From Croceibacterium soli (lineage in GTDB: Bacteria; Pseudomonadota; Alphaproteobacteria; Sphingomonadales; Sphingomonadaceae): 64,000 nt of DNA. The stretch lies in the NCBI RefSeq assembly GCF_009828065.1, contig NZ_WTYK01000003.1, positions 1 through 64,000 of the forward strand, in the 5' to 3' direction. Positions 17,711 through 28,085 of the stretch are shown in pieces; the first letter of the stretch is position 1; the number at the start of each line of letters is the position of its first letter. The notes below the pieces were generated by a model. It had not been told where the DNA came from. It searched no databases and saw only the letters and a program-made list of their open reading frames with translations. A program made the position numbers and the translations under genes.

Positions 17711-18865
17711 ATGGAGATGGTTCCCGGCCGGTTCGACAGCGAGTGGTTCCTGCGGGAGTACTGGCAGAAGAAGCCGCTCCTGATCCGCAATCCTTGGAAA
17801 GCATGGGAAAACCCCATGGAGCCGGACGAACTGGCCGGGCTCGCGTGCGAGGACGGCGTCGAGTCGCGGCTGGTCACCCAGGCGAGCGACAACTGGGAAC
17901 TGGAGCACGGCCCCCTGCCGGAACCGCGCTTCGGCCAGCTCGGCAAGAAGCCGTGGACGCTGCTGGTGCAGGCGGTCGATCACCTCGTGCCGGAAGTGGC
18001 CGCGCTGCTCGAACCGTTCCGCTTCATCCCCAACTGGCGGGTGGACGACGTGATGGTCAGCTACGCCGTGGACGGCGGCGGCGTTGGGCCGCATTTCGAC
18101 CAGTACGACGTGTTCCTGGTGCAGGGCCTCGGCCAGCGCCGCTGGCAGCTCGGCGGCCTGTGCGACGACGCCACCGAGCTGTTGCCGCACGACGACTTGC
18201 GCTTGCTCGCGGGCTTCGAGCCGGCCGAGGAATGGGTGCTGGAGCCTGGCGACATCCTCTACGTGCCGCCGCGCTTCGCCCACAACGGCGTGGCCGTCGG
18301 TGACGACTGCATGACGTATTCGATCGGCTTCCGCGCGCCCTCGCGCCGCGAGCTGGTCGGCGGCTGGGCGGAAAGCCTGCTGGCAGAACTCGACGACGAC
18401 GACCGTTATGCCGACCCGGACCTGCCGGCGCAGGACAATCCGGGCGAGATCACGCCCGAGGCGCTCGACAGGCTCCACGCCATGGTTGCCGAGAAGATGC
18501 TCAACCGGGCTGCCTTCGCGCGCTGGTTTGCGCAGTACAGCACCACCCCGAAGAATCCGGAGTTCGACTGGCGGCCGGAAGAACCGATCGGGATCGACTA
18601 CCTGCGCCGCTGCCTGGCGGAAGGCGTGCCGCTGCTGCGCAATCCGGCGAGCCGCTTCTCCTTCGTCCGGGAACTGGGCTCGCTGCTGCTGTTCGTCGAC
18701 GGCCAGTGCCTTCCCTGTACCGGAGACGCGGCGAAGTTCGCCGAGCTTATCAGTGCGCACGACCGGCTGACGGTCGATCCCGCCATGAGCGCATCGGAGC
18801 CGGTGCTGGAGCTGATCGTCGAACTCTACAACATGGGCAGCATCGCGTTCGATCTGGAGGATTGA
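17711..18865 (+). CDS. Cupin-type ribosomal oxygenase, RoxA/YcfD-like
   Basis: A 384-residue JmjC/cupin protein. Iron ligands are His128 and Asp130 (GPHFDQYDVFL) and His191 (RFAHNGV). The WxLGG segment, WVLEPGDILYVPPRFAHN and a C-terminal winged-helix region match RoxA, the 2-oxoglutarate/Fe(II) oxygenase that hydroxylates an arginine of ribosomal protein L16 in E. coli. Family assignment is good; the exact substrate here is inferred. It shares an operon with the 86-aa gene at 17445. Confidence 0.87.
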   Translation: MEMVPGRFDSEWFLREYWQKKPLLIRNPWKAWENPMEPDELAGLACEDGVESRLVTQASDNWELEHGPLPEPRFGQLGKKPWTLLVQAVDHLVPEVAALLEPFRFIPNWRVDDVMVSYAVDGGGVGPHFDQYDVFLVQGLGQRRWQLGGLCDDATELLPHDDLRLLAGFEPAEEWVLEPGDILYVPPRFAHNGVAVGDDCMTYSIGFRAPSRRELVGGWAESLLAELDDDDRYADPDLPAQDNPGEITPEALDRLHAMVAEKMLNRAAFARWFAQYSTTPKNPEFDWRPEEPIGIDYLRRCLAEGVPLLRNPASRFSFVRELGSLLLFVDGQCLPCTGDAAKFAELISAHDRLTVDPAMSASEPVLELIVELYNMGSIAFDLED

Positions 18866-18875
18866 CGCTCGTCCT

Positions 18876-19427
18876 CTAGACGGCCGAAGTCTCGCTCCAC
18901 TCCCCGGGAGCGATGCCCTCCAGCGTCCAGTCGCCGATGGACCAACGCACGAGCCTCAGCGTCGGCAAGCCCACCGCCGCGGTCATCCTGCGCACCTGCC
19001 TGTTGCGCCCCTCGCGGATCGTCAGCTTGAGCCAGCTGTCGGGAATGCTCTTGCGGACGCGGATCGGCGGGTCGCGCGGCCAGATATTCGGGGCGTCGAT
19101 ACGTTCCGCTTCGGCTGGCCGGGTCAGGCCGTCCTTCAAGCGCACGCCCTTCCTCAGCAGTTCCAGGCTCGCATCGGCCGGCTTGCCTTCCACTTGCACG
19201 AGATAAGTCTTGGGCATCTTGAAGCGCGGGTCGGCGATCCGTGCCTGCAGTCGCCCGTCATCGCAGAGCAGCAGCAGCCCCTCGCTGTCCCGGTCGAGCC
19301 TCCCCGCCGGATAGACGCCCGGCACAGCGATGAAATCGGACAGCGTCTGCCGCTCGGTCTCCGTGCCGCGATCAGTGAACTGGGAGAGCACGCCGTACGG
19401 CTTGTTGAACAGGATCAGCCGCGCCAT
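18876..19427 (-). CDS. rluE: Pseudouridine synthase, RluE-like, 183 aa
   Basis: A RsuA/RluE-type pseudouridine synthase: [17 protein letters not shown] near the N-terminus, the catalytic Asp in [16 protein letters not shown], and [18 protein letters not shown] near the end. The short length without an S4 domain fits RluE, which modifies 23S rRNA helix 89 (E. coli U2457). It is 13 bp after the small zinc-ribbon gene at 19441 on the same strand, and converges with the RoxA-like gene, 10 bp away. Confidence 0.87.
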   Translation of the reverse strand: MARLILFNKPYGVLSQFTDRGTETERQTLSDFIAVPGVYPAGRLDRDSEGLLLLCDDGRLQARIADPRFKMPKTYLVQVEGKPADASLELLRKGVRLKDGLTRPAEAERIDAPNIWPRDPPIRVRKSIPDSWLKLTIREGRNRQVRRMTAAVGLPTLRLVRWSIGDWTLEGIAPGEWSETSAV

Positions 19428-19440
19428 GCCCGTAAATCCT

Positions 19441-19626
19441 TCATGTTTCGCTCCGACCGGGCCGCGGGATCCGCTTGCCTTTGGTCCGGCTGGTCAGATG
19501 GAATCTGCCGCACCGGTCGCATCGATAAGGCAGGAGCGGCAGGCCGAACCGCGCGGCGGCGGAGACCGCATCCTGCTCCGTACCGTAGCGCACCTTTCGG
19601 GCGCATATGCTCAGCCTCGTTCGCAC
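19441..19626 (-). CDS. Small zinc-ribbon-like protein, 61 aa
   Basis: A basic protein with one CxxC motif in [16 protein letters not shown], preceded by a possible ordering helix ([17 protein letters not shown]). The first Cys at CARK may add to the metal site. It resembles small, unannotated zinc-finger proteins found in alphaproteobacteria. It lies directly before rluE, so a role in RNA modification or translation is possible but inferred. An overlapping frame at 19415-19606 looks like shadow. Confidence 0.6.
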   Translation of the reverse strand: MRTRLSICARKVRYGTEQDAVSAAARFGLPLLPYRCDRCGRFHLTSRTKGKRIPRPGRSET

Positions 19627-19732
19627 GTCGGTCCCCTATGCGCCCGCAGGCGGAGTGTCAGCCAGCGAATGTTCTCGCGCTCCCGCCGACTCGGTGCTTG
19701 CACGGGCGCTCCCCTTCGGCAAAAGCGCGGCC

Positions 19733-21331
19733 ATGATTGACGAGACCCTGATCGAAGGCGCCCGCGTGTCCAAGGCCTGGCCGTTCCAGGAGGCGATGAA
19801 GCTCGTCAAACGCTATCCCGACGGCAAGCCTGGTGGCGCGCCGGTGCTGTTCGAGACCGGCTACGGCCCCTCGGGCCTGCCGCACATCGGCACGTTCCAG
19901 GAAGTCCTGCGCACCACGCTGGTCCGCCGCGCCTACGAGATCGTCAGCGGCGGCGCGCCGACGCGGCTGGTCGCCTTCAGCGACGACATGGACGGTTTGC
20001 GCAAGGTCCCCGACAACGTGCCCAATGCCGACGTGCTCGCGGCCAACATCGGCAAGCCGTTGAGCCGCATCCCAGACCCCTTCAACAGCGGGTTCGAGAG
20101 CTTCGCCCATCACAACAACGCGATCCTGCGCACCTTCCTCGACCGCTTCGGCTTCGAGTACGAGTTCGTCTCCGCCGCCGAACGCTACAACTCCGGCGCG
20201 TTCGACGGCGCGCTGAAGAACGTGCTCCAGCACTTCGGCGCGATCATGGACATCATGCTGCCGACCCTGCGGGAGGAGCGCCGCCAGACTTACTCGCCGG
20301 TCCTGCCGATCAGCCCGACCAGCGGCGTCGTGCTGCAGGTCCCGGTCGAGGTGGTCGACGCCGGTGCCGGGATCATCCGTTTCGAGGACGAGGGCAGGGT
20401 GGTCGAGCAGTCCGCCCTCGGCGGCCTGTCCAAGCTGCAGTGGAAGGTCGACTGGGCGATGCGCTGGTACGCGCTGGGCGTCGACTACGAGATGTGCGGC
20501 AAGGATCTGACCGACAGCGTCACCCAGTCGGGCCGGATCGTGAAGGTTCTTGGCGGGCGCAAGCCGGAAGGGCTGATCTACGAGCTGTTCCTGGACGAGA
20601 AGGGCGAGAAGATCTCCAAGTCGAAGGGCAACGGCCTGACGATTGAGGAGTGGCTGACTTACGGCACCGAGGAGAGCCTCGGCTTCTACATCTTCCGCGA
20701 GCCGAAAAGCGCCAAGAGCCTGCACGTCGGGATCATCCCCAAGGCGGTCGACGAATACTGGCAGTTCCGCGCCAAGATTCCCGAGCAGCCGCTCGAGCAG
20801 CAGCTCGGCAACCCCGCCTGGCACTTGCTCCGGGCCAATGGCGACAAAGGCGGCGCGGGCGACACATTGCCGGTCAGCTACGGCCTGCTGCTCAACCTCG
20901 TCGGCGTGCTCGGCACTCATGCCACGCACGAGCAGGTCTGGACGTACCTCGGCAACTACGTCCCCGATCTCGATCCGGCGCATCGTCCCGCGCTGGAAAC
21001 GCTGATCGACTGCGCGCTCGCCTACAACCGCGATTTCGTCGCACCCACGCTGACCCGGCGCGCGCCCGAACCGAACGAAGCCGAGGCCCTGCGGGCGCTC
21101 GACGCCGAACTGGCGAAGGCCACCGAGGACACGCCCGCCGAAGAGCTGCAGACCGCCGTCTACGAAATCGGCAAGCGCGAGGAGTTCGGCTTCGAAAACC
21201 TGCGCGATTGGTTCCGCGCGCTTTACGAAACCCTGCTCGGCAGCTCGCAAGGCCCCCGCATGGGCAGCTTCATCGCCCTCTACGGCATCGAGAACACCCG
21301 CCGCCTCATCGCCGAGGCGCTGGCGCGGTAG
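19733..21331 (+). CDS. lysK: Lysine--tRNA ligase, class I
   Basis: A 532-residue class I lysyl-tRNA synthetase: the HIGH-type motif GPSGLPHIGTFQEV near residue 45 and the KMSKS-type motif GEKISKSKGNG. Its class I type is found in archaea and alphaproteobacteria rather than the class II enzyme of most bacteria. Charges tRNA-Lys in the cytoplasm. Met19733 (MIDETLIEGARVSKAWPFQE) is preferred over an upstream ATG at 19607, which adds a low-complexity leader. Single copy here; no class II gene was seen in the window. Confidence 0.93.
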   Translation: MIDETLIEGARVSKAWPFQEAMKLVKRYPDGKPGGAPVLFETGYGPSGLPHIGTFQEVLRTTLVRRAYEIVSGGAPTRLVAFSDDMDGLRKVPDNVPNADVLAANIGKPLSRIPDPFNSGFESFAHHNNAILRTFLDRFGFEYEFVSAAERYNSGAFDGALKNVLQHFGAIMDIMLPTLREERRQTYSPVLPISPTSGVVLQVPVEVVDAGAGIIRFEDEGRVVEQSALGGLSKLQWKVDWAMRWYALGVDYEMCGKDLTDSVTQSGRIVKVLGGRKPEGLIYELFLDEKGEKISKSKGNGLTIEEWLTYGTEESLGFYIFREPKSAKSLHVGIIPKAVDEYWQFRAKIPEQPLEQQLGNPAWHLLRANGDKGGAGDTLPVSYGLLLNLVGVLGTHATHEQVWTYLGNYVPDLDPAHRPALETLIDCALAYNRDFVAPTLTRRAPEPNEAEALRALDAELAKATEDTPAEELQTAVYEIGKREEFGFENLRDWFRALYETLLGSSQGPRMGSFIALYGIENTRRLIAEALAR

Positions 21332-21362
21332 GGGGTTCCAATAGGATCGAGGAGCTCCGCCC

Positions 21363-21640
21363 TAAATCCTCCCCGGAACGGGGAGGGGGACCATCCGAAG
21401 GATGGTGGAGGGGGCCCGCCGCATGCGCTGCGCCAGGAGGCGGGCCCGCTCCGTCAGCCCTGCGGGCTGCCACCTTTGCAGGGGAGGACGCGACGATGGG
21501 CGATCCCCGCGCGGCCCTGCGCGTGTGGCAGGATGGATCCTGAAACAAGTTCAGGATGACGGATGGGGCTGTCTGAACCTGCCCCCCACCAATCGTCACC
21601 CTGAACTTGTTTCAGGGTCCATGTGGCAGTCACGCACGGA
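21363..21640. repeat. Composite dispersed repeats after lysK
   Basis: Contains the CTCCCCGGAACGGGGAGG hairpin with GGTGGAGGGGG, the CCTCCGTCAGCCCTGCGGG / CAGGGGAGGA block, a CCTGAAACAAGTTCAGG palindrome near 21,540 and CACCCTGAACTTGTTTCAGG near 21,598. The same pieces occur at 1-401, 23.9-24.3 kb, 31.5-32.1 kb and 58.8-59.2 kb. No gene is supported. Confidence 0.85.
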
Positions 21641-21695
21641 CGCCTCCGTGGGGCGCGTACCTGAACTCTCTGATCATCTAAGGACAGGCTACCCC

Positions 21696-22388
21696 TCAAG
21701 CCCAGGGCCGGGTCCGGTACCACTTGGTGATGATGTACTTCACCCCGGCTTTCACCGGCATCCCAGCGTGCAGCGTCCACGGGTTCGGCACGCCTTCCGC
21801 ATCGGCGTTGTTCCACGCCAGGAGCGCGCCCTGCTTGGGTTCGATCGACAGGCCGATGTGGCCGAAGTCGGTGCTGCCGCCGTCTTCCACAGCGTTGAGG
21901 AAGACCATCGCGGTGTAGCTCCGCTGCCCGCCGCGGGTCTTCTCGGTGGCCCAGTACTTGGCATCGGTGAAGAACCAGTCGCAGTGCGCCTGGAACTGCT
22001 GGCCCGGCAGGTAGCGCTGGCCCTGGATCGTCTCGCCCCAGCGTGAGTCCAGGCCGAGCAGGTCGTCGATCCGGCGGCTGATCTTCTTCACGAACGGATC
22101 GGCCGGATCGACGTCGCCCGAATAGGAGGTCCGGTAATCCGCGCCGTAGGAGAGATCGAACACCTTGCTCGGCTTGGCCACCTGGTCGATCATCTCGATC
22201 ATCCGTCGGCACTCGTCCGCGCTCATGAAGTCGCCGAGCGCGAAGATCTCCGCCAGGTCGGTCGGCAGCTTGTAGATGTCCTTGTTCGCGGCGAGCCGCT
22301 TGCGAACGGTTTCGCCGACGCGCTTGAGACCGCTCCGGTCCGGCACTTCGCCTTCGGGAACCCTGATGGTGGTGACGTTGGAGGCCAT
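21696..22388 (-). CDS. 2OG-Fe(II) oxygenase, prolyl 4-hydroxylase-like
   Basis: A 230-residue double-stranded-beta-helix oxygenase. Iron ligands are His135 and Asp137 (QAHCDWFF) and His207 (WTLHAG); the 2-oxoglutarate-binding Lys217 follows in GVKYIITKWYR. This arrangement matches bacterial prolyl 4-hydroxylase-like proteins. The N-terminal 85 residues are an added region. It is cytoplasmic, with no signal. Target protein is unknown. Confidence 0.85.
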   Translation of the reverse strand: MASNVTTIRVPEGEVPDRSGLKRVGETVRKRLAANKDIYKLPTDLAEIFALGDFMSADECRRMIEMIDQVAKPSKVFDLSYGADYRTSYSGDVDPADPFVKKISRRIDDLLGLDSRWGETIQGQRYLPGQQFQAHCDWFFTDAKYWATEKTRGGQRSYTAMVFLNAVEDGGSTDFGHIGLSIEPKQGALLAWNNADAEGVPNPWTLHAGMPVKAGVKYIITKWYRTRPWA

Positions 22389-22455
22389 TGGCCCATCTTC
22401 CATGCGCCGCGGCGGCGATGCAAGCCTCGCTTTATCCGCCCGCCCCTGAACGCAG

Positions 22456-22483
22456 AAGCCCCCGGCTTTGCGGCCGGGGGCTT
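22456..22483 (-). terminator. Rho-independent-type hairpin after rcnB-like gene
   Basis: AAGCCCCCGG and CCGGGGGCTT form a perfect 10-bp stem around an 8-nt loop. It begins about 43 bp past the rcnB-like stop and before the 2OG oxygenase start on the minus strand. The stem ends in AA/TT, but the U-tract is weak. Confidence 0.75.
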
Positions 22484-22525
22484 CGCTTCGCCGGTCCACT
22501 CAGTCCGGCAGAAGTGTGGTGCGCC

Positions 22526-23374
22526 TTACCAGAAGAAGTCGTGGATCACGTCGACCACTTCGCCGCGGCGGACGTCCACCAGCAGGGCGTCGTCGTAGTA
22601 GCGAACCCAGCGGTAGGGGCCGTAGACCTCCGGCAGGCGGTACTGCCACGGATCGTTGATCCAGTAGCGGTTCGAGTAGAACAGCGAGTCGAGGAACACC
22701 CCGATCCCGAGCCTGCGGTAGTTGTAGTGCCGGTAGGGCGAATAGTAGCGGCCCGGGCGGTACACATGCCGGTTGTAGTTGCGGTAGTTGTACCAGTTGT
22801 ATCGGGAGTCATCGCGCCAGCGGCGATCCCAGCGGCTGTAGTCGTGACGGCGGCCGTCGCGCCAGTCGCGATCGTTGTCCCGCCGCCCGTCGCGCCAGCG
22901 GTCGCTATCACGGCGATCGTCGCGCCAATCGCGGTTGCCATCGCGGCGGTCGTCACGCCAGTCACGCTCGCGATCGCGGCGGTCGTCGCGGTCACGCGAG
23001 TCGACGTTGCGGTTCGGGTCGACATAGGCGGGATTGCGCACGGAACGCATGGGCGGGGCATTGCCGGTGTTCCAGCCGCCCCGCGCCACCGGAGGATCGT
23101 TGCGGTGCTGCGTGCGGACGGCTTCGCGGCTGTTGCGCTGCGGACGGGCTTCGGTGCGGGCCTCGCGCTGTTCCGCACGCTGCGCCTGCGCTGCCGACCG
23201 TTCCGCCTGGCGCTCGGCGCGACGTTCGGACTGCGCAGCCTGGCGCTCTTCGGCGGGCGCGGTGCGCCAGCCCCGGCGCTCGCCGTCCTGCGCCTGTGCG
23301 GGCACGGCCGCAAAGGCAAGGGCGGTTGCCAAGGCGGCGATCGCGCCGCCGGTGTAGATTTGAGGACGTTTCAT
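22526..23374 (-). CDS. RcnB-like secreted protein
   Basis: A 282-residue protein with a signal peptide (MKRPQIYTGGAIAALATALA..., cut after PAQAQ). A long Arg/Asp/Trp-rich repeat region follows (units such as RDWRDDRRD, residues about 115-190), and a Tyr-rich C-terminal RcnB-like domain with YRWVRYYDDALLVDVRRG. RcnB-type proteins are periplasmic and linked to metal or envelope homeostasis; the exact role is unknown. The start at MKRPQ is preferred over Met 5 codons upstream. Confidence 0.8.
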   Translation of the reverse strand: MKRPQIYTGGAIAALATALAFAAVPAQAQDGERRGWRTAPAEERQAAQSERRAERQAERSAAQAQRAEQREARTEARPQRNSREAVRTQHRNDPPVARGGWNTGNAPPMRSVRNPAYVDPNRNVDSRDRDDRRDRERDWRDDRRDGNRDWRDDRRDSDRWRDGRRDNDRDWRDGRRHDYSRWDRRWRDDSRYNWYNYRNYNRHVYRPGRYYSPYRHYNYRRLGIGVFLDSLFYSNRYWINDPWQYRLPEVYGPYRWVRYYDDALLVDVRRGEVVDVIHDFFW

Positions 23375-23476
23375 TCGCGGCATCTCCAAGGCTGCCGCTG
23401 AGTGGCCGCGGCCTATGATGTCATAGGATTAGGTGAGTCGTGCTGTCGCGGCGGTGAACCGACCGCCGGACGTCCG

Positions 23477-23502
23477 TTCAGGTACATTAACCTTAACCTG
23501 AA
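23477..23502. promoter_or_regulatory. Inverted repeat upstream of acylphosphatase
   Basis: TTCAGGT (23477-23483) and ACCTGAA (23496-23502) form a perfect 7-bp inverted repeat around a 12-nt spacer containing TTAACCTTA. It is in the space between the divergent rcnB-like and acyP genes, so it could bind a dimeric regulator of either. Role is inferred. Confidence 0.35.
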
Positions 23503-23566
23503 TAGTCCTTGCGGGTTCTTCGCCATTCATGGCATTGAGGACGTGGTCGCGACATCATCGAACGGG

Positions 23567-23863
23567 ATGGAGCAGCCTGTGACGACGGTAGCACGGCACC
23601 TCACCATCCACGGGCGCGTGCAGGGCGTCTTCTACCGCGGCTGGGCGGTCGAGACGGCGCGCGAACTGCGCCTCGTCGGCTGGATCCGCAACCGGCACAA
23701 CGGGACTGTCGAAGCGATCGTGCAAGGTGGCGAGCCAGCCGTCGAGCGCTTCATCGCGCTCGCCCACGAAGGCCCCGCCGGCGCGGAAGTGGAGCGGGTC
23801 GAAGTCCGCGAAGTCGGGCCCAGCGGCGAGCTGGAGGTCTTCAAGCAGGAGAGGACGGTCTAA
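23567..23863 (+). CDS. acyP: Acylphosphatase
   Basis: A 98-residue alpha/beta protein with GRVQGVFYRGWAVETARE (conserved Arg in the FYR segment) and GWIRNRHNGTVEAIVQG (conserved Asn). It hydrolyses carboxyl-phosphate bonds such as acetyl phosphate. Start ATG 23567; a GTG at 23579 is an alternative, and the open frame further upstream is not coding. Length and motifs are typical. Confidence 0.93.
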   Translation: MEQPVTTVARHLTIHGRVQGVFYRGWAVETARELRLVGWIRNRHNGTVEAIVQGGEPAVERFIALAHEGPAGAEVERVEVREVGPSGELEVFKQERTV

Positions 23864-23888
23864 ACGACCCGGCCAGTCGGCGGCCGGA

Positions 23889-24310
23889 CCAGATCCTCCC
23901 CCGGAGGGGGACCGCCGCCGAAGGCGGTGGTGGAGGGGTGTAACCGTCTCAGATAGGGTGACACCCCTCCGTCAGCCCTGCGGGCTGCCACCTCCCCTTA
24001 CAGGGGAGGAATTGAGTCTCACACGAAGGCACGAAGACACGAAGACGTGCGCGCGACGCCTTCGTGTCTTCGTGCCTTCGTGTGAGTCTGAAAGGGGAGC
24101 TGTGTCCGCGTTCTGGCGGAAGTCTGTGCGTGGCTGACAGATGGGCCCTGAAACAAGTTCAGGGTGACGATGGTGGGGTTGGCCGGGTTCGGACAGCCCC
24201 CATTTCCGCCATCCTGATCTTGCTTCAGTCGTCATCCTGAACTTGTTTCAGTCGTCATCCTGAACTTGTTTCAGTCGTCATCCTGAACTTGTTTCAGGAT
24301 CCATCCCGCC
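23889..24310. repeat. Composite repeats, 27-bp hairpin and 23-bp tandem array
   Basis: Left part is the GGAGGGGGACCGCCGCCGAA / CCTCCGTCAGCCCTGCGGG family. 24018-24044 and 24060-24086 form a perfect 27-bp inverted repeat made of CACGAAGGCACGAAGACACG. From 24208 a 23-bp unit (GTCATCCTGAACTTGTTTCA plus GTC) repeats four times with starts at 24208, 24231, 24254 and 24277, the first copy diverged. No gene is supported in this 480-bp gap. Confidence 0.9.
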
Positions 24311-24342
24311 CACGCGCAGAGCAGGCGGGGGCGACCCGCCTG

Positions 24343-26022
<1,680 letters not shown>

Positions 26023-26136
26023 TGTCGTCCTTCGGGGCGTATCGGGTGAATGCAGGGTTGGCCGGGCAGATAGGGGTTGCGGCCGGGCGGGGCAAGCGGG
26101 TTGGCAGCGCGGCCGGGCTTCGGTAGCACCTGCCGC

Positions 26137-27498
26137 ATGAAGCATCTCCCTGCAGCGCTTCTCGCGCTTTCGCTCGCCGTTCCCGCTCATGCGGACGGGC
26201 TTTCCGATGCAGCCGACGCGGCGCTCGCCGGCGACGCCGTCGCCTGGGAGTTCGTGGAAGGCATCACGACCGAGGTCGGGCCGCGCCAGGCAGGGACCGA
26301 AGCCGAAGCGCGGGGCCGCGCCTGGGCGATGGAGTGGCTGCGGGGACAGGGCTTTGCCCGCGTGGCCGAGGAACCCTACACCATGAAGACCTGGGTGCGC
26401 GGCGAGGAGCGGGCGGAGATCGTCTCCCCGTTCCCGCAGCCGCTGCGGATCACCGCGCTCGGCAACAGCGCCGCCACCCCGGCAGAAGGGCTGACGGCGG
26501 AAGTGGTCGGCTTCATGACTTACGCCGATCTGGAAGCCGCGCCGGCGGGCAGTCTGGCCGGCAAGATCGCCTTCATCAGCCACGACATGCGCCCGACGCA
26601 GGACGGCTCCGGCTATTCCTTCGCCGGCCCCGCGCGCTGGACCGGCCCCGCGCTGGCGGCGAGCAAAGGCGCCGTCGCCACCGTCATCCGCTCGATCGGC
26701 ACCGAAAGCCACCGCACGCCGCACACCGGCGGCACGACTTTCCCTGAAGGCGCTGCGGCAACTCCGGCGGGCGCGCTGTCGAACCCCGATGCGGACAACC
26801 TCGAACGCATGCTGGCGCGCGCCGAAGGCCGCCCGGTCACCATGAAGCTGGTGCTCACCCCGCGCGTGCTGGGCGACACGCAGAGCGGCAACGTCGTGGC
26901 GGAAGTCACCGGCCGCAATCCATCGCTGCCGCCGGTCCTGCTGGCCTGCCATCTCGACAGCTGGGATCTCGGCACGGGCGCGATCGACGACGCCTCCGGC
27001 TGCGGCATCATCGCCGCCGCAGCCAAGGCGGTGGCCGCCACCGGCCAGCCGCTGCGGACGATCCGCCTGCTGTTCGCCGGGGCCGAGGAGACCGGCGTCT
27101 GGGGCGGCAATGCTTATGCCGCCGCGCACAAGGACGAGCCGATCGCAGCGGCGCTGGAAAGCGACTTCGGCGCCGACCGGATCTGGCGGCTCGACAGCAA
27201 CTTCCACACCAGCAATCCCGAACTGCACAACAAGCTGGCGCAGTCGGTCGCGCGCTTCGGTGTAGCGGGCTCGACCGCCGAGGCTACCGGCGGCGCCGAC
27301 ATCGGCATCGCCCGCGACCAGAAGACTGCGATCCTGGATCTGCAGCAGGACGGCACCCGCTACTTCGACCTCCACCACACGCCGGACGATACGCTCGACA
27401 AAGTCGATCCGGCGCAGCTGCGCCAGAACGTCGCGGTGTGGACTCAGGTCGTCGGCATCCTCGCCAACGAGGCGAAGGCGATCAAGCCGGCAAGGTAG
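26137..27498 (+). CDS. Secreted M28 family metallopeptidase
   Basis: A 453-residue protein with a signal peptide (MKHLPAALLALSLAVPAHA). Zinc ligands and base of an M28 aminopeptidase are visible: His272 and Asp274 in ACHLDSWD, Asp284 in IDDASG, Glu317-Glu318 in GAEETG, Asp343 in ESDFGAD, and a late His in DLHHTPDDT. A protease-associated region lies before (residues 110-190). Acts as an exopeptidase in the periplasm or medium, related to glutamate carboxypeptidase. ATG 26137 gives the signal peptide. Confidence 0.9.
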   Translation: MKHLPAALLALSLAVPAHADGLSDAADAALAGDAVAWEFVEGITTEVGPRQAGTEAEARGRAWAMEWLRGQGFARVAEEPYTMKTWVRGEERAEIVSPFPQPLRITALGNSAATPAEGLTAEVVGFMTYADLEAAPAGSLAGKIAFISHDMRPTQDGSGYSFAGPARWTGPALAASKGAVATVIRSIGTESHRTPHTGGTTFPEGAAATPAGALSNPDADNLERMLARAEGRPVTMKLVLTPRVLGDTQSGNVVAEVTGRNPSLPPVLLACHLDSWDLGTGAIDDASGCGIIAAAAKAVAATGQPLRTIRLLFAGAEETGVWGGNAYAAAHKDEPIAAALESDFGADRIWRLDSNFHTSNPELHNKLAQSVARFGVAGSTAEATGGADIGIARDQKTAILDLQQDGTRYFDLHHTPDDTLDKVDPAQLRQNVAVWTQVVGILANEAKAIKPAR

Positions 27499-27513
27499 GG
27501 CGCTTTCGCCGGG

Positions 27514-27744
27514 TCAGGCAGTCGGGACCCGGCTGCGGCTGGGCGAGATCTCCCAGACCCGGTCCTGCGGGAAGCAGGGTTTGAACGTGCCGAAGCTGCG
27601 CTCGCCTTCGCGCAGTTCCACGGCATGGCGGCCGATCGCCTTCCGCGACTTCTCGAGCGCCAGCCAGGGGTTGGCGGCGGAACACTCGATCGTCTGCGCC
27701 TCCCCGTTCGCCTCGGCATCGAGCAACAGCGTATAATGGGGCAT
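27514..27744 (-). CDS. Hypothetical protein, 76 aa
   Basis: Starting at MPHYTLLLDAEANGEAQTIE gives a compact alpha/beta protein with one Cys in TIECSAANPW and one in FKPCFPQD. An upstream Met at 27795 adds a basic leader that looks non-coding. No family recognised. It is convergent with the M28 gene and follows the tRNA genes on the same strand. Function unknown. Confidence 0.6.
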   Translation of the reverse strand: MPHYTLLLDAEANGEAQTIECSAANPWLALEKSRKAIGRHAVELREGERSFGTFKPCFPQDRVWEISPSRSRVPTA

Positions 27745-27854
27745 GGGGTGGGCTCCTTCCAGCACCACCCTCCGGCATTTCGCGCGGTTCCGCACTAAGA
27801 TAGATCAAGGCGCCATAGGCTGCGCCCGCGAGGCGGTAGGTAGGACGTGTTGGA

Positions 27855-27934
<80 letters not shown>

Positions 27935-27953
27935 ACTCTTTTTCGCGGGCGGA

Positions 27954-28029
27954 TGGTGGGCCCGGCAGGATTCGAACCCGCGACCTAGCCGTTATGAGCG
28001 GCCAGCTCTAACCGCTGAGCTACAGGCCC
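27954..28029 (-). tRNA. tRNA-Ile2 (CAU)
   Basis: A 76-nt cloverleaf with encoded CCA, 19 bp from the Pro tRNA. Acceptor GGGCCTG pairs with CGGGCCC. The anticodon loop CTCATAA contains CAT. The loop and GGGCC acceptor resemble tRNA-Ile2, whose C34 becomes lysidine to read AUA, rather than initiator or elongator Met. The identity is inferred from these features. Confidence 0.85.
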
Positions 28030-28085
28030 CGTCCGCTATACGCCAGGCGTCGCCTAGACGCCGCGCGCCGCCGTGGCAAGCGCGG

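Noticed and set aside
21402-22046. Plus-strand frame of 214 codons
   Set aside because: Runs through the repeats and antisense to the 2OG oxygenase; not a gene.
23567-23863. Longer acylphosphatase from 23402
   Set aside because: The extra 55 codons are low-conservation and overlap the likely control region; family proteins are 90-100 residues.
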